NCBI GenBank assembly: GCA_019359445.1
Contig: JAHHHJ010000007.1
Location: forward strand, 176,142 to 240,141
Direction of reading: 5' to 3'
DNA: 64,000 nt
Origin: Kastovskya adunca ATA6-11-RM4
Lineage (GTDB): Bacteria; Cyanobacteriota; Cyanobacteriia; Cyanobacteriales; Coleofasciculaceae
The notes beneath the pieces are model-generated. The model saw nothing but the letters and a program-made list of their open reading frames with translations. It was not told the DNA's origin and did no database searches. The translations under genes were made by a program, and so were the position numbers. Positions 44,136 through 53,158 of this stretch are shown here, piece by piece. Numbering within the stretch: position 1 is the first letter of the stretch; each line of letters starts with the position of its first letter.

Positions 44136-44897
44136 TCAAATTTCCTCTTGAGTTGAACGGAGCTGATTAAGTTCCGCTTCTATCGCCGGATCAGAAGAAT
44201 TTCTGGCTTCAGTGGCTGGCAGTTGTGCTTGATCACTACCCGTGATTCTATTGGTTTTCATCGCCGCCAATTCCGCCTCAATATCGTCGCTACCTTCTAA
44301 GGCAGCAAATTTCTTGTCTAGGTCATCTGTACCCAACTCTTGCATGGCTTCTGACTGAGCTTCGAGTTGTAGCACTCTGTCTTCCATGCGCTCAAAGGCA
44401 CTCGATGCACTACCTGTCCCGACAGTCCCTAACATTTCGTTAATTTTTTGTGACGCTTGTGCTGAGCGTGCCCTCGCCACAAATAAATCTTTTCTGGTCT
44501 TCGCTTCCGAAATCTTGCTCTCCAGTGTCCGCATATCGTCCTTAAGCTTATTGACAATCCCGCTTTGCTGTGAAAGCTGGGTTTGCATCGCTTGGGCAGT
44601 TTGTAAATAGGTTTTTCGCCGCGTTAACGCTTCTCTAGCTAAATTGTCATCACTACTATTGAGAGCAATCTGGGCACGACGATACCATTCTTCTGCGGTT
44701 GCCTGGGCTTGAGCGCTTTGGCGTTCGGTGCGTTTTTGAGTAGCGATCGCCTGAGCCACAGCTTGCCGCATCTGAATCAAATCCTGCTGCATATCTTCTA
44801 CAGCCTGCTCCAAAACTTTTTCTGGATCTTCTGCTTGCCCAACCAAGCTGTTGATATTACCGCGAATTACTCGCAGGATGCGGTCAATCAATGCCAT
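44136..44897 (-). CDS. Second PspA/IM30-family protein (Vipp1 paralogue)
   Basis: 253 residues, the same architecture as the gene at 43131-43901: amphipathic start MALIDRILRVIRGNINSLVGQAEDPEKVL, helices RQAVAQAIATQKRTER and DDNLAREALTRRK, and a C-terminal segment ending LNQLRSTQEEI. It also carries a C-terminal extension, so both copies look Vipp1-like by this criterion. Tandem position and identical order suggest local duplication followed by divergence. A strong terminator-like hairpin sits about 70 bases upstream of its ATG. The cyanobacterial pair of Vipp1 plus PspA is known, and which copy is the stress-induced one cannot be decided from the sequence. Confidence 0.9.
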   Translation of the reverse strand: MALIDRILRVIRGNINSLVGQAEDPEKVLEQAVEDMQQDLIQMRQAVAQAIATQKRTERQSAQAQATAEEWYRRAQIALNSSDDNLAREALTRRKTYLQTAQAMQTQLSQQSGIVNKLKDDMRTLESKISEAKTRKDLFVARARSAQASQKINEMLGTVGTGSASSAFERMEDRVLQLEAQSEAMQELGTDDLDKKFAALEGSDDIEAELAAMKTNRITGSDQAQLPATEARNSSDPAIEAELNQLRSTQEEI

Positions 44898-44966
44898 GAC
44901 GCCTTTCCCTTCTCACTACTGCGGCTGCTCTGTGGAGCCTTACAACATCATGGTATATCTAGCCGC

Positions 44967-45004
44967 AAAAAAAATCCCTGACTCAAACCGGTGAGTCAGG
45001 GATT
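44967..45004 (-). terminator. Very strong intrinsic terminator on the minus strand, upstream of the second PspA/Vipp1 gene
   Basis: AATCCCTGACTCA (44973-44985) and TGAGTCAGGGATT (44992-45004) form a perfect 13-bp stem with a 6-base loop, followed on the minus strand by eight T residues (44974-44967). It reads towards the ATG at 44897, so it ends a transcript that starts further right or acts as an attenuator of the PspA/Vipp1 gene. Confidence 0.85.
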
Positions 45005-45204
45005 ATCAATCAGGGTGCATCTACCACTCCACTGTTCTAGGATTAAAGTCATAGATCCGGATAGTTCCCCAAAAATTAGTGACAATACAAGAAGAAACGA
45101 CTTCATTTGGAGATTCCCCTAGTCTCCAAAGGCAAGCGTGGGAAACATTCTGTTAATTCAATTCATCTAAAGACCTAAGGGAGCACTATTTAGTCTCACG
45201 CGCT
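45005..45204. other. Gap that may hold a short minus-strand RNA
   Basis: No protein gene. On the minus strand TTTGGAGA and TCTCCAAA form an 8-bp stem (about 45107-45130), then further structured sequence leads to the terminator at 44967-45004. This would fit a small RNA or 5' leader of about 150-200 bases. I recognise no known riboswitch or sRNA motif. Confidence 0.3.
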
Positions 45205-47721
45205 TTGAAATTGAGCAAACTTGACCTGACAATACCAGTGACACAGGAATTTCACATCTCTGTGACTCCCTTAGGGGATGACGACTATCTGGTGCGAATC
45301 GAACGAGTCGCCCCTGGAGTTGCTCTGGCAGAGGAGCAAATCCATTGGCCAGTGGAAAACTGGTTGCAGCAGGCGAGACAGCTCATGAATGACCCCCTCT
45401 TGGGTGTGTTGCAGGGAAATGCTCTGTTGCAGGAAGACAGTTTTGTCTTTCCGATGGCAGGAAAGTCTGCTAGTCCATCGGCAAATAATTTAGTAGCACT
45501 AGGTCAGCAACTGTATGAGGCGTTGTTTCAGGGCAGCTTGCGGGATAGCTGGATGATGGCGCAAGCGATCGCCCAAAATCAACGCTCTGTTCTCCGCCTC
45601 CGCCTAGGACTTAAAGGTAACCGCTTACCGAGGCTGCCTTGGGAAGTGCTTTATGCCGGAGATCGCCCCCTAGCGACGGGAACCGATATCGCCTTTTCTC
45701 GCTATCAGCTCAGTACAAAACTGATGAGTCCGTCACAGACTCTGGTATTTGAGCAGAACCAACCCTTAAAAATTTTGATGGTGATTGCTGGCCCCAGCGA
45801 TCAAGAAATTCTGGAGTTAGCTCAAGAAGCCGCTCAGCTACAAGAAGAACTCAAGAGCCGCTCCCCTGAAGAACCGCCAGCGATTCAACTCACCATCCTC
45901 GAACAACCCGGACGTGAACAACTCACTCAAGCCCTAGAACAAGGTCGCTATCAAGTCTTCCACTACGCTGGTCACAGTAATCTGGGAGACTCTGGCGGAA
46001 ATGTGTACTTAGTCAGCGGTCGCACTGGGCTGACTGAAACCTTAAATGGGGATGACCTAGCCGGATTGCTAGCCAATAATGGTGTCCAACTCGCTGTTTT
46101 TAACTCCTGTCGAGGTGCCTACACCGCTGCCTCCAGTGCCGACGATAATGGTAAAGAGCGAAATCTAGCAAAAGCCTTGGTAAAACGGGGAATTCCAGCC
46201 GTTTTAGCCATGGCAGAGCGAATTCCTGACGAAGTTGCCCTAACGCTAACGCGGCTACTCTACCGCAACCTCAATCAAGGCTACCCCATTGACCTAAGCT
46301 TGAGTCGGGCACGGCAGGGACTAATTTCAGCTTACGGCTCAAACCAGCTTTACTGGGCGCTGCCCGTGCTTTATCTGCATCAAGACTGGGACGGCTTCTT
46401 GAGCAATGTGGAAGCGGCGATGCAGGGCAGGGAAGCCCGTCTGAGCTTGGGCGCTCCGGCGCAGATGCTGCTGGCGGATGAGGTAGAAGATGCGCTGTTT
46501 ACTACCCCACCCCTGTTGAACGATCTGTTGAGCGATCGCCATTTTCTGGATGAAGAAGAGGAGTTTGTTTTACCCACAGATGCAGATGCGACTGACTATA
46601 GCGAGGAAGCGCTAAATAGTTTTCTGGATGAGTTAGAGGCGGAAGACCTAGAGGGAGACGATCCCGCAGATTTTATTAAAGATTTGCTCGGTCAGCTCAA
46701 CCAGGAATCAGAGCCACCGACGCTAGTTCCCTCCGAAGCCGTTAACTCAAACCTCACACATCGCCCGCCAAGTCCTGCTGTCCCAGCCCAGACCGCCGAG
46801 GTTCCCCTGCCAACGGTGCAAGTATCGCCGCCGACAAGTCCGGCAAAGGCTCAACAAAGCGATCGCCGCTCCCCTTTAGGTAGAGGGCGAAGTTGGCAGC
46901 AGCAATTTTTAAAAATTCCCCGGCGTGCCCTAATTCTCGGTGCTACTAGTGTTTTGGGCATTGCAGTTTTGGGGTGGTGGATTGCCCAAAATCAACGACC
47001 TAACCCCAGCGATCTCTTACCTTTGGATGCCTCAGCCCCCGTGGAACGGGTGAATCCCCTTAACTTCAGTAAAACGAATACTGCCACCCTCACAGCCACC
47101 GCTATTGAACAATTCAGTCGTGGAGACCTAGGTACTGGGCAACAGGCGGTAGAGGAATTACTTAACCGAGGGGCATTAGGCCCCGCAGAAGCTGCCCTAG
47201 CCGTCGTCCCACCACAGCAAATTGATCATCCAGAAATCAGCTTTTTGAAAGGGCGTCTCGCGTGGCAAGCGGTGCAAGCGGGTAGTAAAGACTATGCGGT
47301 GGGGGATGCTAGACGTTACTGGGAAACCGCTAATCAAAAGCAAGCAAATTCGTCTAAATACCTCAATGCCCTAGGTTTTGCTTACTACGTCGAGGGCAAC
47401 TACGACCGCGCTAACCAAGCCTGGTTTGATGCGCTGTACTCCTTGGAGGAACAACAAGTTGCCGCCATCAAAACTGGCAAAACTCCCACAACAGAAACTT
47501 TGACGATCTACGCGGGATTAGCCTTGGGACTGCGGCAATTGGCACAAAAACAACCTACCGAGAAACAAGAGCATCTATTAGATGAATCTTTTAAGCTGCG
47601 TCAGAAAGTGCTCAGCGAAGACCCGATCAACTTTCAACCCGACGCTCTGAGTCAACGCTGGATTTGGCCAGAAACAGCCATTGCTGATTGGCGATCGCTT
47701 CTTGCTACTAGTGCTGAGTAG
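45205..47721 (+). CDS. CHAT-domain protein with transmembrane helix and TPR-like C-terminus
   Basis: 838 residues. Residues about 130-395 are a CHAT caspase-like domain, with His257 in YAGHSNL and Cys302 in FNSCRGAYTA as the predicted protease dyad. An acidic linker (DEEEEFVLPTDADATDY, EAEDLEGDDPADF) follows, then a Pro-rich stretch, one transmembrane helix about 572-590 (LILGATSVLGIAVLGWWIA) and a TPR-like region near 650-820 ('SSKYLNALGFAYYVEGNYDRANQAWFDAL'). CHAT proteases act in bacterial cell death and in other proteolytic switches. The start is TTG at 45205; a second TTG two codons on is possible. No gasdermin or toxin-like target gene is adjacent. Confidence 0.9.
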   Translation: MKLSKLDLTIPVTQEFHISVTPLGDDDYLVRIERVAPGVALAEEQIHWPVENWLQQARQLMNDPLLGVLQGNALLQEDSFVFPMAGKSASPSANNLVALGQQLYEALFQGSLRDSWMMAQAIAQNQRSVLRLRLGLKGNRLPRLPWEVLYAGDRPLATGTDIAFSRYQLSTKLMSPSQTLVFEQNQPLKILMVIAGPSDQEILELAQEAAQLQEELKSRSPEEPPAIQLTILEQPGREQLTQALEQGRYQVFHYAGHSNLGDSGGNVYLVSGRTGLTETLNGDDLAGLLANNGVQLAVFNSCRGAYTAASSADDNGKERNLAKALVKRGIPAVLAMAERIPDEVALTLTRLLYRNLNQGYPIDLSLSRARQGLISAYGSNQLYWALPVLYLHQDWDGFLSNVEAAMQGREARLSLGAPAQMLLADEVEDALFTTPPLLNDLLSDRHFLDEEEEFVLPTDADATDYSEEALNSFLDELEAEDLEGDDPADFIKDLLGQLNQESEPPTLVPSEAVNSNLTHRPPSPAVPAQTAEVPLPTVQVSPPTSPAKAQQSDRRSPLGRGRSWQQQFLKIPRRALILGATSVLGIAVLGWWIAQNQRPNPSDLLPLDASAPVERVNPLNFSKTNTATLTATAIEQFSRGDLGTGQQAVEELLNRGALGPAEAALAVVPPQQIDHPEISFLKGRLAWQAVQAGSKDYAVGDARRYWETANQKQANSSKYLNALGFAYYVEGNYDRANQAWFDALYSLEEQQVAAIKTGKTPTTETLTIYAGLALGLRQLAQKQPTEKQEHLLDESFKLRQKVLSEDPINFQPDALSQRWIWPETAIADWRSLLATSAE

Positions 47722-47813
47722 GGGGGCTGAGGCTAAGGATAGGGAGCAACAGCAGCCGGGATGATGGGAGAAGAACACAACATCTTATGTTCCTCATCCG
47801 TCTTTATCCTCGA

Positions 47814-48479
47814 TTAACGATCCTGTAGCAAGGACGAGAGAGAGTGGCGTTTGCGGATATCCATCATCTCAGCCAGACTTTGATTTCCCCAATTCTGAGG
47901 CGGTTTTTCCTCTGGGGGTAAAACCGTCACATTGGTTTCTGGTTGGAATACCTGCGGCTGAGGTGTAACGACGGCAACTGGTATGGGAACGGGGTGTTTT
48001 TGTTTCTTCTTCTGAGCCGGAGAGCGCCGTTTTTTACGAACAACCGCGCCGGGCTTAGGTTTAGCACGTTTAATAGTTTTACGACCTTGGGTTGAGTAAC
48101 GTAGTCCTTGAGTCACTAGCAGAGAACCAACAGCGCATCCCAAAGCCACAGTACCAAACAACCACAGCGGGAACTCTGCTTCTGGGGGAGGGGCTGGAGT
48201 CGCCACGATCGGGTCATTTTGAACCCTTAGGGTTTCTGTTGGCACGAGGACGGGAGACGGAGATGCGTTTTGTGCTGGGACGGGAGGCGTCGTAGGTTGG
48301 GGCTTTTGTGGTTCAACTGGGCCGGGATTGAGCAAAAAACCAAAGGAGGCGATCGCTCCCACCAAGGCAACGGTTGCCCAGATGCTACCCCAAAAAGCCA
48401 AGGGACGCGTTTGGAGCAGTTGGTGCAAGAACTTTAGGGAATACTCCTGTTCAGGAGGAAGATCCGATGGATTGAGCAT
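47814..48479 (-). CDS. Hypothetical Pro-rich membrane protein
   Basis: 221 residues from ATG 48479, which has AAGGG six bases upstream; a longer frame from 48608 adds 43 residues with no ribosome site. Two hydrophobic segments (AFWGSIWATVALVGAIASFGFLL and FPLWLFGTVALGCAVGSLLVTQGL) flank a Pro/Ala-rich loop. A very basic stretch (KTIKRAKPKPGAVVRKKRRSPAQKKKQK) and a soluble tail ending LSSLLQDR follow. The basic region may bind nucleic acid or acidic lipids; that is inference. It is convergent with the CHAT gene. Confidence 0.65.
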   Translation of the reverse strand: MLNPSDLPPEQEYSLKFLHQLLQTRPLAFWGSIWATVALVGAIASFGFLLNPGPVEPQKPQPTTPPVPAQNASPSPVLVPTETLRVQNDPIVATPAPPPEAEFPLWLFGTVALGCAVGSLLVTQGLRYSTQGRKTIKRAKPKPGAVVRKKRRSPAQKKKQKHPVPIPVAVVTPQPQVFQPETNVTVLPPEEKPPQNWGNQSLAEMMDIRKRHSLSSLLQDR

Positions 48480-48697
48480 CGACACCCTTAATCGAATAAA
48501 TGTCAAAACGCGACGTTTCGCGGTCTCAGCCAGGTTAGCGACCGTGAGTACCGGAATTCTACCATGGGCAACTGATTGGTAGGTACTTAGAGAAATATTT
48601 GTCGCCAACTGACAAATATCCTCTGAAAAGCTCTAATTACTCACCAGAAATCGCTAGTATTTAATCTGACTTCATTGGCAAAAGGTGATACATCAGG

Positions 48698-50695
48698 ATG
48701 GGAGTAAAGCTAACCCCTGCAACCAGTACAAGTGACGAATCACGACAAACTCATCGCTCCGAGACTCAACAGTTAATCGCTCCCTCAGATACAACCCCTG
48801 ACTCCCCATCCTGGTCAATTGAGGAGAGTGAGAAATTGTATCGGATTCAGGGCTGGGGTGAGCCTTACTTTTCCATTAACGCGGCGGGTCATGTGACGGT
48901 GACACCAAAAGGAGATCGCGGCGGCTCTTTAGACTTATATGAATTGGTCGAAGCTTTGCGCCAGCGGAACTTGGGGCTGCCCTTACTGATTCGTTTTTCC
49001 GATATTTTGGCAGACCGAATTGAGCGGCTTCAGCATTGTTTTGCCCGCGCGATCGCTCGCTATAACTATCCCGGTAACTACCGGGGTGTGTTCCCCGTTA
49101 AGTGCAACCAGCATCGGCACTTAGTTGAGGAATTAGTGCGCTTTGGACAACCCCACCAACTGGGATTGGAAGCAGGGTCAAAGCCAGAATTAATGATTGC
49201 TCTGGCGACCTTAAAAACCCCAGACGCGCTGCTGATTTGTAATGGCTACAAAGACCGGGAATACATCGAAACAGCACTTCTAGCTCAGCGACTGGGACAA
49301 AATCCGATGATTGTCCTAGAGCAACTAGAAGAAGTGCCGCTCGTGATTGAAACTAGCCGCCAGTTGGGGATCGAACCCGTACTGGGCGTCCGAGCGAAAC
49401 TCAGCAGCAAAGGAACAGGACGCTGGGGAAGCTCTACAGGCGATCGCGCCAAATTTGGGCTGACTATCCCCGAAATTATCGCTGGCGTCGAGCAGCTACG
49501 CGAAGCGGGAATGCTTCACTGCTTGCAGTTGCTGCACTTCCATATTGGTTCCCAAATTTGCGCGATTAATGTCATCAAAGACGCCATTCGGGAAGCTAGC
49601 CAGATTTATGTAGAGTTGAGCCTTCTGGGTGCCAACATGGGCTATCTCGATGTTGGTGGCGGATTGGGAATCGACTATGACGGCTCGAAGACCAACTTCC
49701 ACGCCTCGAAGAACTACAACATGCAAAATTATGCCAACGACATTGTTGCCGAGGTCAAAGAAGCCTGTGAAGGGCGTAATATATCTGCTCCTACCATCAT
49801 TAGTGAAAGTGGTCGGGCGATCGCCTCTCATCAATCCGTCCTGATCTTCAACGTTCTCAGCACCAGCGAGGTTTCCTCCCAAACACCTGTCCCAGTGCAG
49901 GAAAAAGAACACCTGATTATCCGCAACCTCTGGGAAACCTATCGCCAGATTAACAGCGAAAATTACCAGGAAGCTTATAACGACGCCATCCAGTTCAAAG
50001 AAGAATCCATCAGCCTGTTCAACTTCGGTTATCTGACCTTAACCGAGCGTTCCAGAGCAGAACAACTGTACTGGGCATGCTGCGACAAAATTCTCACCAT
50101 TGCCAGAAACCAGGACTACGTCCCAGATGACCTAGAAGACCTGGAAAAGATCATGGCGTCTATCTACTACGTCAACCTGTCCGTTTTTCAGTCAGTCCCT
50201 GATTCCTGGGCAATTGAGCAATTGTTTCCCATCATGCCCATCCACCGCTTGGACGAAGAACCCACGCGACGGGGTATTCTGGCTGACCTCACCTGCGACA
50301 GCGACGGCAAAATTGACCAATTCATCGACCTGCGGGATGTCAAAGACATTTTGGAACTACATTCTTTGAAGCCCGAAGAACCCTATTACCTGGGGCTATT
50401 TCTCGGAGGTGCTTACCAGGAAGTGATGGGTAGTCTCCATAACTTGTTCGGGGATATTAACGCCGTTCACATTCAACTAACTCCCAAAGGCTATGAAATT
50501 GAGCATGTGGTTAAAGGCGATACTGTCACCGATGTTTTAAGCTACGTGCAATACGACGCTAAAGACTTGGTAGAAAGCATCCGCCGCCGGACTGAGCAGG
50601 CGCTAAAAGCCAACCGCATTACCCTCAAAGAGTCCCAGCGATTGCTGCAAAACTACGAGCGCAGTTTAAGTAGCTATACTTATCTGTCGTCCTAA
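48698..50695 (+). CDS. speA: Biosynthetic arginine decarboxylase
   Basis: PLP enzyme making agmatine from arginine, the first step of the polyamine route. 665 residues, typical of the long SpeA form. The PLP Lys is in FPVKCNQHRHLV near 130, 'FHIGSQI' near 280 and the glycine loop 'LDVGGGLGIDYDGS' near 325 are clear. The C-terminal region has the SpeA-specific 'LADLTCDSDGKID' with the substrate Cys, and 'YYLGLFLGGAYQEVMGSLHNLFG'. It is a single gene; a three-part repeat lies between it and the convergent nucleotidyltransferase gene. Confidence 0.97.
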   Translation: MGVKLTPATSTSDESRQTHRSETQQLIAPSDTTPDSPSWSIEESEKLYRIQGWGEPYFSINAAGHVTVTPKGDRGGSLDLYELVEALRQRNLGLPLLIRFSDILADRIERLQHCFARAIARYNYPGNYRGVFPVKCNQHRHLVEELVRFGQPHQLGLEAGSKPELMIALATLKTPDALLICNGYKDREYIETALLAQRLGQNPMIVLEQLEEVPLVIETSRQLGIEPVLGVRAKLSSKGTGRWGSSTGDRAKFGLTIPEIIAGVEQLREAGMLHCLQLLHFHIGSQICAINVIKDAIREASQIYVELSLLGANMGYLDVGGGLGIDYDGSKTNFHASKNYNMQNYANDIVAEVKEACEGRNISAPTIISESGRAIASHQSVLIFNVLSTSEVSSQTPVPVQEKEHLIIRNLWETYRQINSENYQEAYNDAIQFKEESISLFNFGYLTLTERSRAEQLYWACCDKILTIARNQDYVPDDLEDLEKIMASIYYVNLSVFQSVPDSWAIEQLFPIMPIHRLDEEPTRRGILADLTCDSDGKIDQFIDLRDVKDILELHSLKPEEPYYLGLFLGGAYQEVMGSLHNLFGDINAVHIQLTPKGYEIEHVVKGDTVTDVLSYVQYDAKDLVESIRRRTEQALKANRITLKESQRLLQNYERSLSSYTYLSS

Positions 50696-50702
50696 TCTTT
50701 GG

Positions 50703-50940
50703 TAGGGAAATGGGGAGCAGGGGAGAGAAGTGAGTCCTGAGTGCTGAGTGCTGAGTCCTGAGTGGGAAGAAAGGATGAAGTGTGAAGTATGAAGGATGAA
50801 GTGTGAAGTATGAAGGATGAAAGGGGTTATTGGTTCTCTTCCTCTCCCCTGCTCCCCTGCTCCTCTGTCCTCTGCTCCCCTGCTCCCCTGCTCCCCTGCT
50901 CCTCTGTCCTCTGCTCCCCTGCTCCCCTGCTCCCCTCATC
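50703..50940 (-). repeat. Three-part dispersed repeat, copy 3 (inverted)
   Basis: On the minus strand the order is the same as copies 1 and 2: GGGGAGCA and GGGGAGCAGAGGACAGAGGA runs, the core GGAAGAGAACCAATAACCCC, TTCATCC/TTCATAC/TTCACAC heptamers, and alternating CTCAGGA/CTCAGCA. It fills the gap between convergent speA and the nucleotidyltransferase gene. Confidence 0.9.
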
Positions 50941-50942
50941 CC

Positions 50943-52106
50943 CTAATGATCGCTTCCCAAGAGTTCCGCGATCGCTTGCCGCTCTAGAGGCTCTTGGGAG
51001 GGGAGAATCTGACGGGTATCGGTAATCAACCAGTCAAGCGCCGCCGCTTGGACATCAATCGTCGCCCCCGTCTTGTCCACGCAGTAGCGTCCAAATACCA
51101 ACTTATCCACCAAGCGTACCCCCTGTCCTAGACGGGAGTACTCAAAAATCACACTGTTATCAACGGTTGCACCGCTACAGACCCAGCAATTCGGCCCAAT
51201 CATTGTTGGCCCAATGATTTTTGCCCCATCTTCAATATGGGTCATTGCTCCGATGTACACAGGGCCCTGAATATCGACTTTGTCCCAGTTCACCGCTACA
51301 TTCAAACCCGTGTAGATCCCTGGCGCGACGTTCCGTCCGGGAATAGAGACATTTTGGATTTCTCCCGTTAATACCCCGCGAACCGCACGCCAGTAGTCGG
51401 GAACTTTACCGATGTCTACCCACTGAAAGTCCATGGACACTCCATAAAAAGGAGCGTTCATTTCCACCAGTTTGGGAAACAAATCGCCACCGATATCAAA
51501 CTCGACGCCGGAGGGAATGTAATCTAAAACCTCTGGCTCAAAAATATAAATCCCGGTGTTGATACAGGTGCTGAGAGCTTCTTCAACGGATGGTTTTTCC
51601 TGAAAAGCTTTGATCCGACCTGTCTCATCCGTAACAACGACGCCGTAGCTAGAAACTTGGTCTTTTGGCACCGTTTTCATCACGATGGTGGCAATTGATC
51701 CCTTTTCCTTGTGCCACTTCACCGCCTCTGTTAAATCCAGATCAATTAAAGCGTCACCGCACAACACGATAAAGGTATCGTCAAAAAAGGGATTGAAGTC
51801 GTGAATGCGGCGCATTCCCCCAGCCGAACCAACGGCTTTCCCGACTAGTTGTCCATCGACGATGTGACCTTCAAAGGAATAGGCAATTTCAACGCCAAAG
51901 CGCTGACCATCACGGAAATAGCTTTCGATCTCGTTTGCAAGGTGACTGACGTTGACCATCACTTGGTCAAAGCCATGCTGGCGAAGCAGTTCTAGTAGGA
52001 ACTCCATCACTGGCTTTTGCAGGATGGGAATTAATGGTTTGGGAATGGTGTAGGTAATAGGACGAACGCGAGTTCCTTTACCAGCGGCCAAAATCATGGC
52101 TTTCAT
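50943..52106 (-). CDS. Sugar nucleotidyltransferase (mannose-1-phosphate guanylyltransferase-like)
   Basis: 387 residues. The N-terminal Rossmann-type domain has AMILAAGKGTRVRPITYTIPKPLIPI with the nucleotide-binding Gly-rich loop and PKPL motif, and 'FIVLCGDALIDLDL' with the metal Asp. The C-terminal third is a left-handed beta-helix (IGAMTHIEDGAKIIGPTMIGPNCWVCSGATVDNSVIF). This layout fits GDP-mannose or dTDP-glucose-type pyrophosphorylases; the exact sugar cannot be told. Such enzymes supply exopolysaccharide precursors. Single gene. Confidence 0.88.
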   Translation of the reverse strand: MKAMILAAGKGTRVRPITYTIPKPLIPILQKPVMEFLLELLRQHGFDQVMVNVSHLANEIESYFRDGQRFGVEIAYSFEGHIVDGQLVGKAVGSAGGMRRIHDFNPFFDDTFIVLCGDALIDLDLTEAVKWHKEKGSIATIVMKTVPKDQVSSYGVVVTDETGRIKAFQEKPSVEEALSTCINTGIYIFEPEVLDYIPSGVEFDIGGDLFPKLVEMNAPFYGVSMDFQWVDIGKVPDYWRAVRGVLTGEIQNVSIPGRNVAPGIYTGLNVAVNWDKVDIQGPVYIGAMTHIEDGAKIIGPTMIGPNCWVCSGATVDNSVIFEYSRLGQGVRLVDKLVFGRYCVDKTGATIDVQAAALDWLITDTRQILPSQEPLERQAIAELLGSDH

Positions 52107-52339
52107 GAAAAATACTCCTCAACCCTACACAAATATTGTTTTGATCAACTGAGTCCGATTTTAACTAGTTAAAGCAAGGAGCGATGGATGTTCGCCATAA
52201 CTGATGGCGAGAAACTGACCATTCCTTAGCTAAGAAAGCGCAGAGAAAAGAAATAATACGGCTATTTTAGAGGGTACTGCTAGAGAAGAGAAAGCGATCG
52301 CTCTTTGATAAGTATGAAGTCTGAATGAAGTTCTCTTCA

Positions 52340-53158
52340 TCACCCCATCACGTTTATCTCTTCCGTCAGCAAACGAATGTTCAGGTCTTGATAGAACTCC
52401 TCTTGCGAGAGTTCGACCTTTGATTGTGCCGATAATAGCAGCAGCGCCCAGAAAACGGCAACGCGATCGCCATTAGGGGAATGTTCCGCATCATTGGAAT
52501 CCCGCCGATGTGCCTCCTCCACAGCCGTGGGTGACATTGTCCACCACTCTAACAGTTGCTCTAAAGGTAGCCAACCTTCAGCCATACCCGACGCCACCCA
52601 GTGCTGGGTCAGAAATTGATCGAGCTGGGTGGCAATTTCGGTGAGATTTTCATCGTGAGCAAGTTGGGAGATTGCCTTCGCCGCTTGGCTGTGGGACTGA
52701 AGACGTGGACGACGAACGCGGCTAACAGCCGTCGGAGACTCTAACTCCGCTGCAATCTGCTGTAACTGCACAATCAACTCTTGCAACGTTACAGGTCGTC
52801 GTTTGGGCGGCGGGGCGGCAGGGCGACGGCGCAAATGGCGCTCCAGATGCCGGGGGAGTTGCTGTCCTCCCTCGGCGGTGAGTTCTTCTAAGTCGATCCC
52901 TTGGTCGTCTTCTGGCTCCTCAGAGTAAGCGAGGGTATCGGCTTTCAAAAGCACCAGCATCGATGCCCATAAAAATGCCTGACCCGACTGGGAAAGATTA
53001 GCATTGCGCTGCCCTGGTTCGCCGTCACCCAAGAGTGCCAACTCACTTAAACAGCGGTCAATGACCTCAATGACACGCACGTCCCAAGGGTCAATTTCGC
53101 CCCGTTGGGCAAGGTCAATTAAAAGCGCGATCGCTTCAGCCGCTGGTGTGGCATTCAT
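52340..53158 (-). CDS. scpA: Segregation and condensation protein A
   Basis: Kleisin subunit linking the SMC heads in chromosome condensation. The 272-residue protein has the family's N-terminal AAEAIALLIDLAQRGEIDPWDVRVIEVIDRCL and 'FLWASMLVLLKADTLAY' (its SMC-contact helices), a Pro/Arg-rich variable middle, and the helical C-terminal winged-helix region. It overlaps the upstream LapA-domain gene by four bases (ATGA), so translation is coupled. scpB is not in the window, and this pair arrangement is not diagnostic of function for LapA. Confidence 0.9.
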   Translation of the reverse strand: MNATPAAEAIALLIDLAQRGEIDPWDVRVIEVIDRCLSELALLGDGEPGQRNANLSQSGQAFLWASMLVLLKADTLAYSEEPEDDQGIDLEELTAEGGQQLPRHLERHLRRRPAAPPPKRRPVTLQELIVQLQQIAAELESPTAVSRVRRPRLQSHSQAAKAISQLAHDENLTEIATQLDQFLTQHWVASGMAEGWLPLEQLLEWWTMSPTAVEEAHRRDSNDAEHSPNGDRVAVFWALLLLSAQSKVELSQEEFYQDLNIRLLTEEINVMG

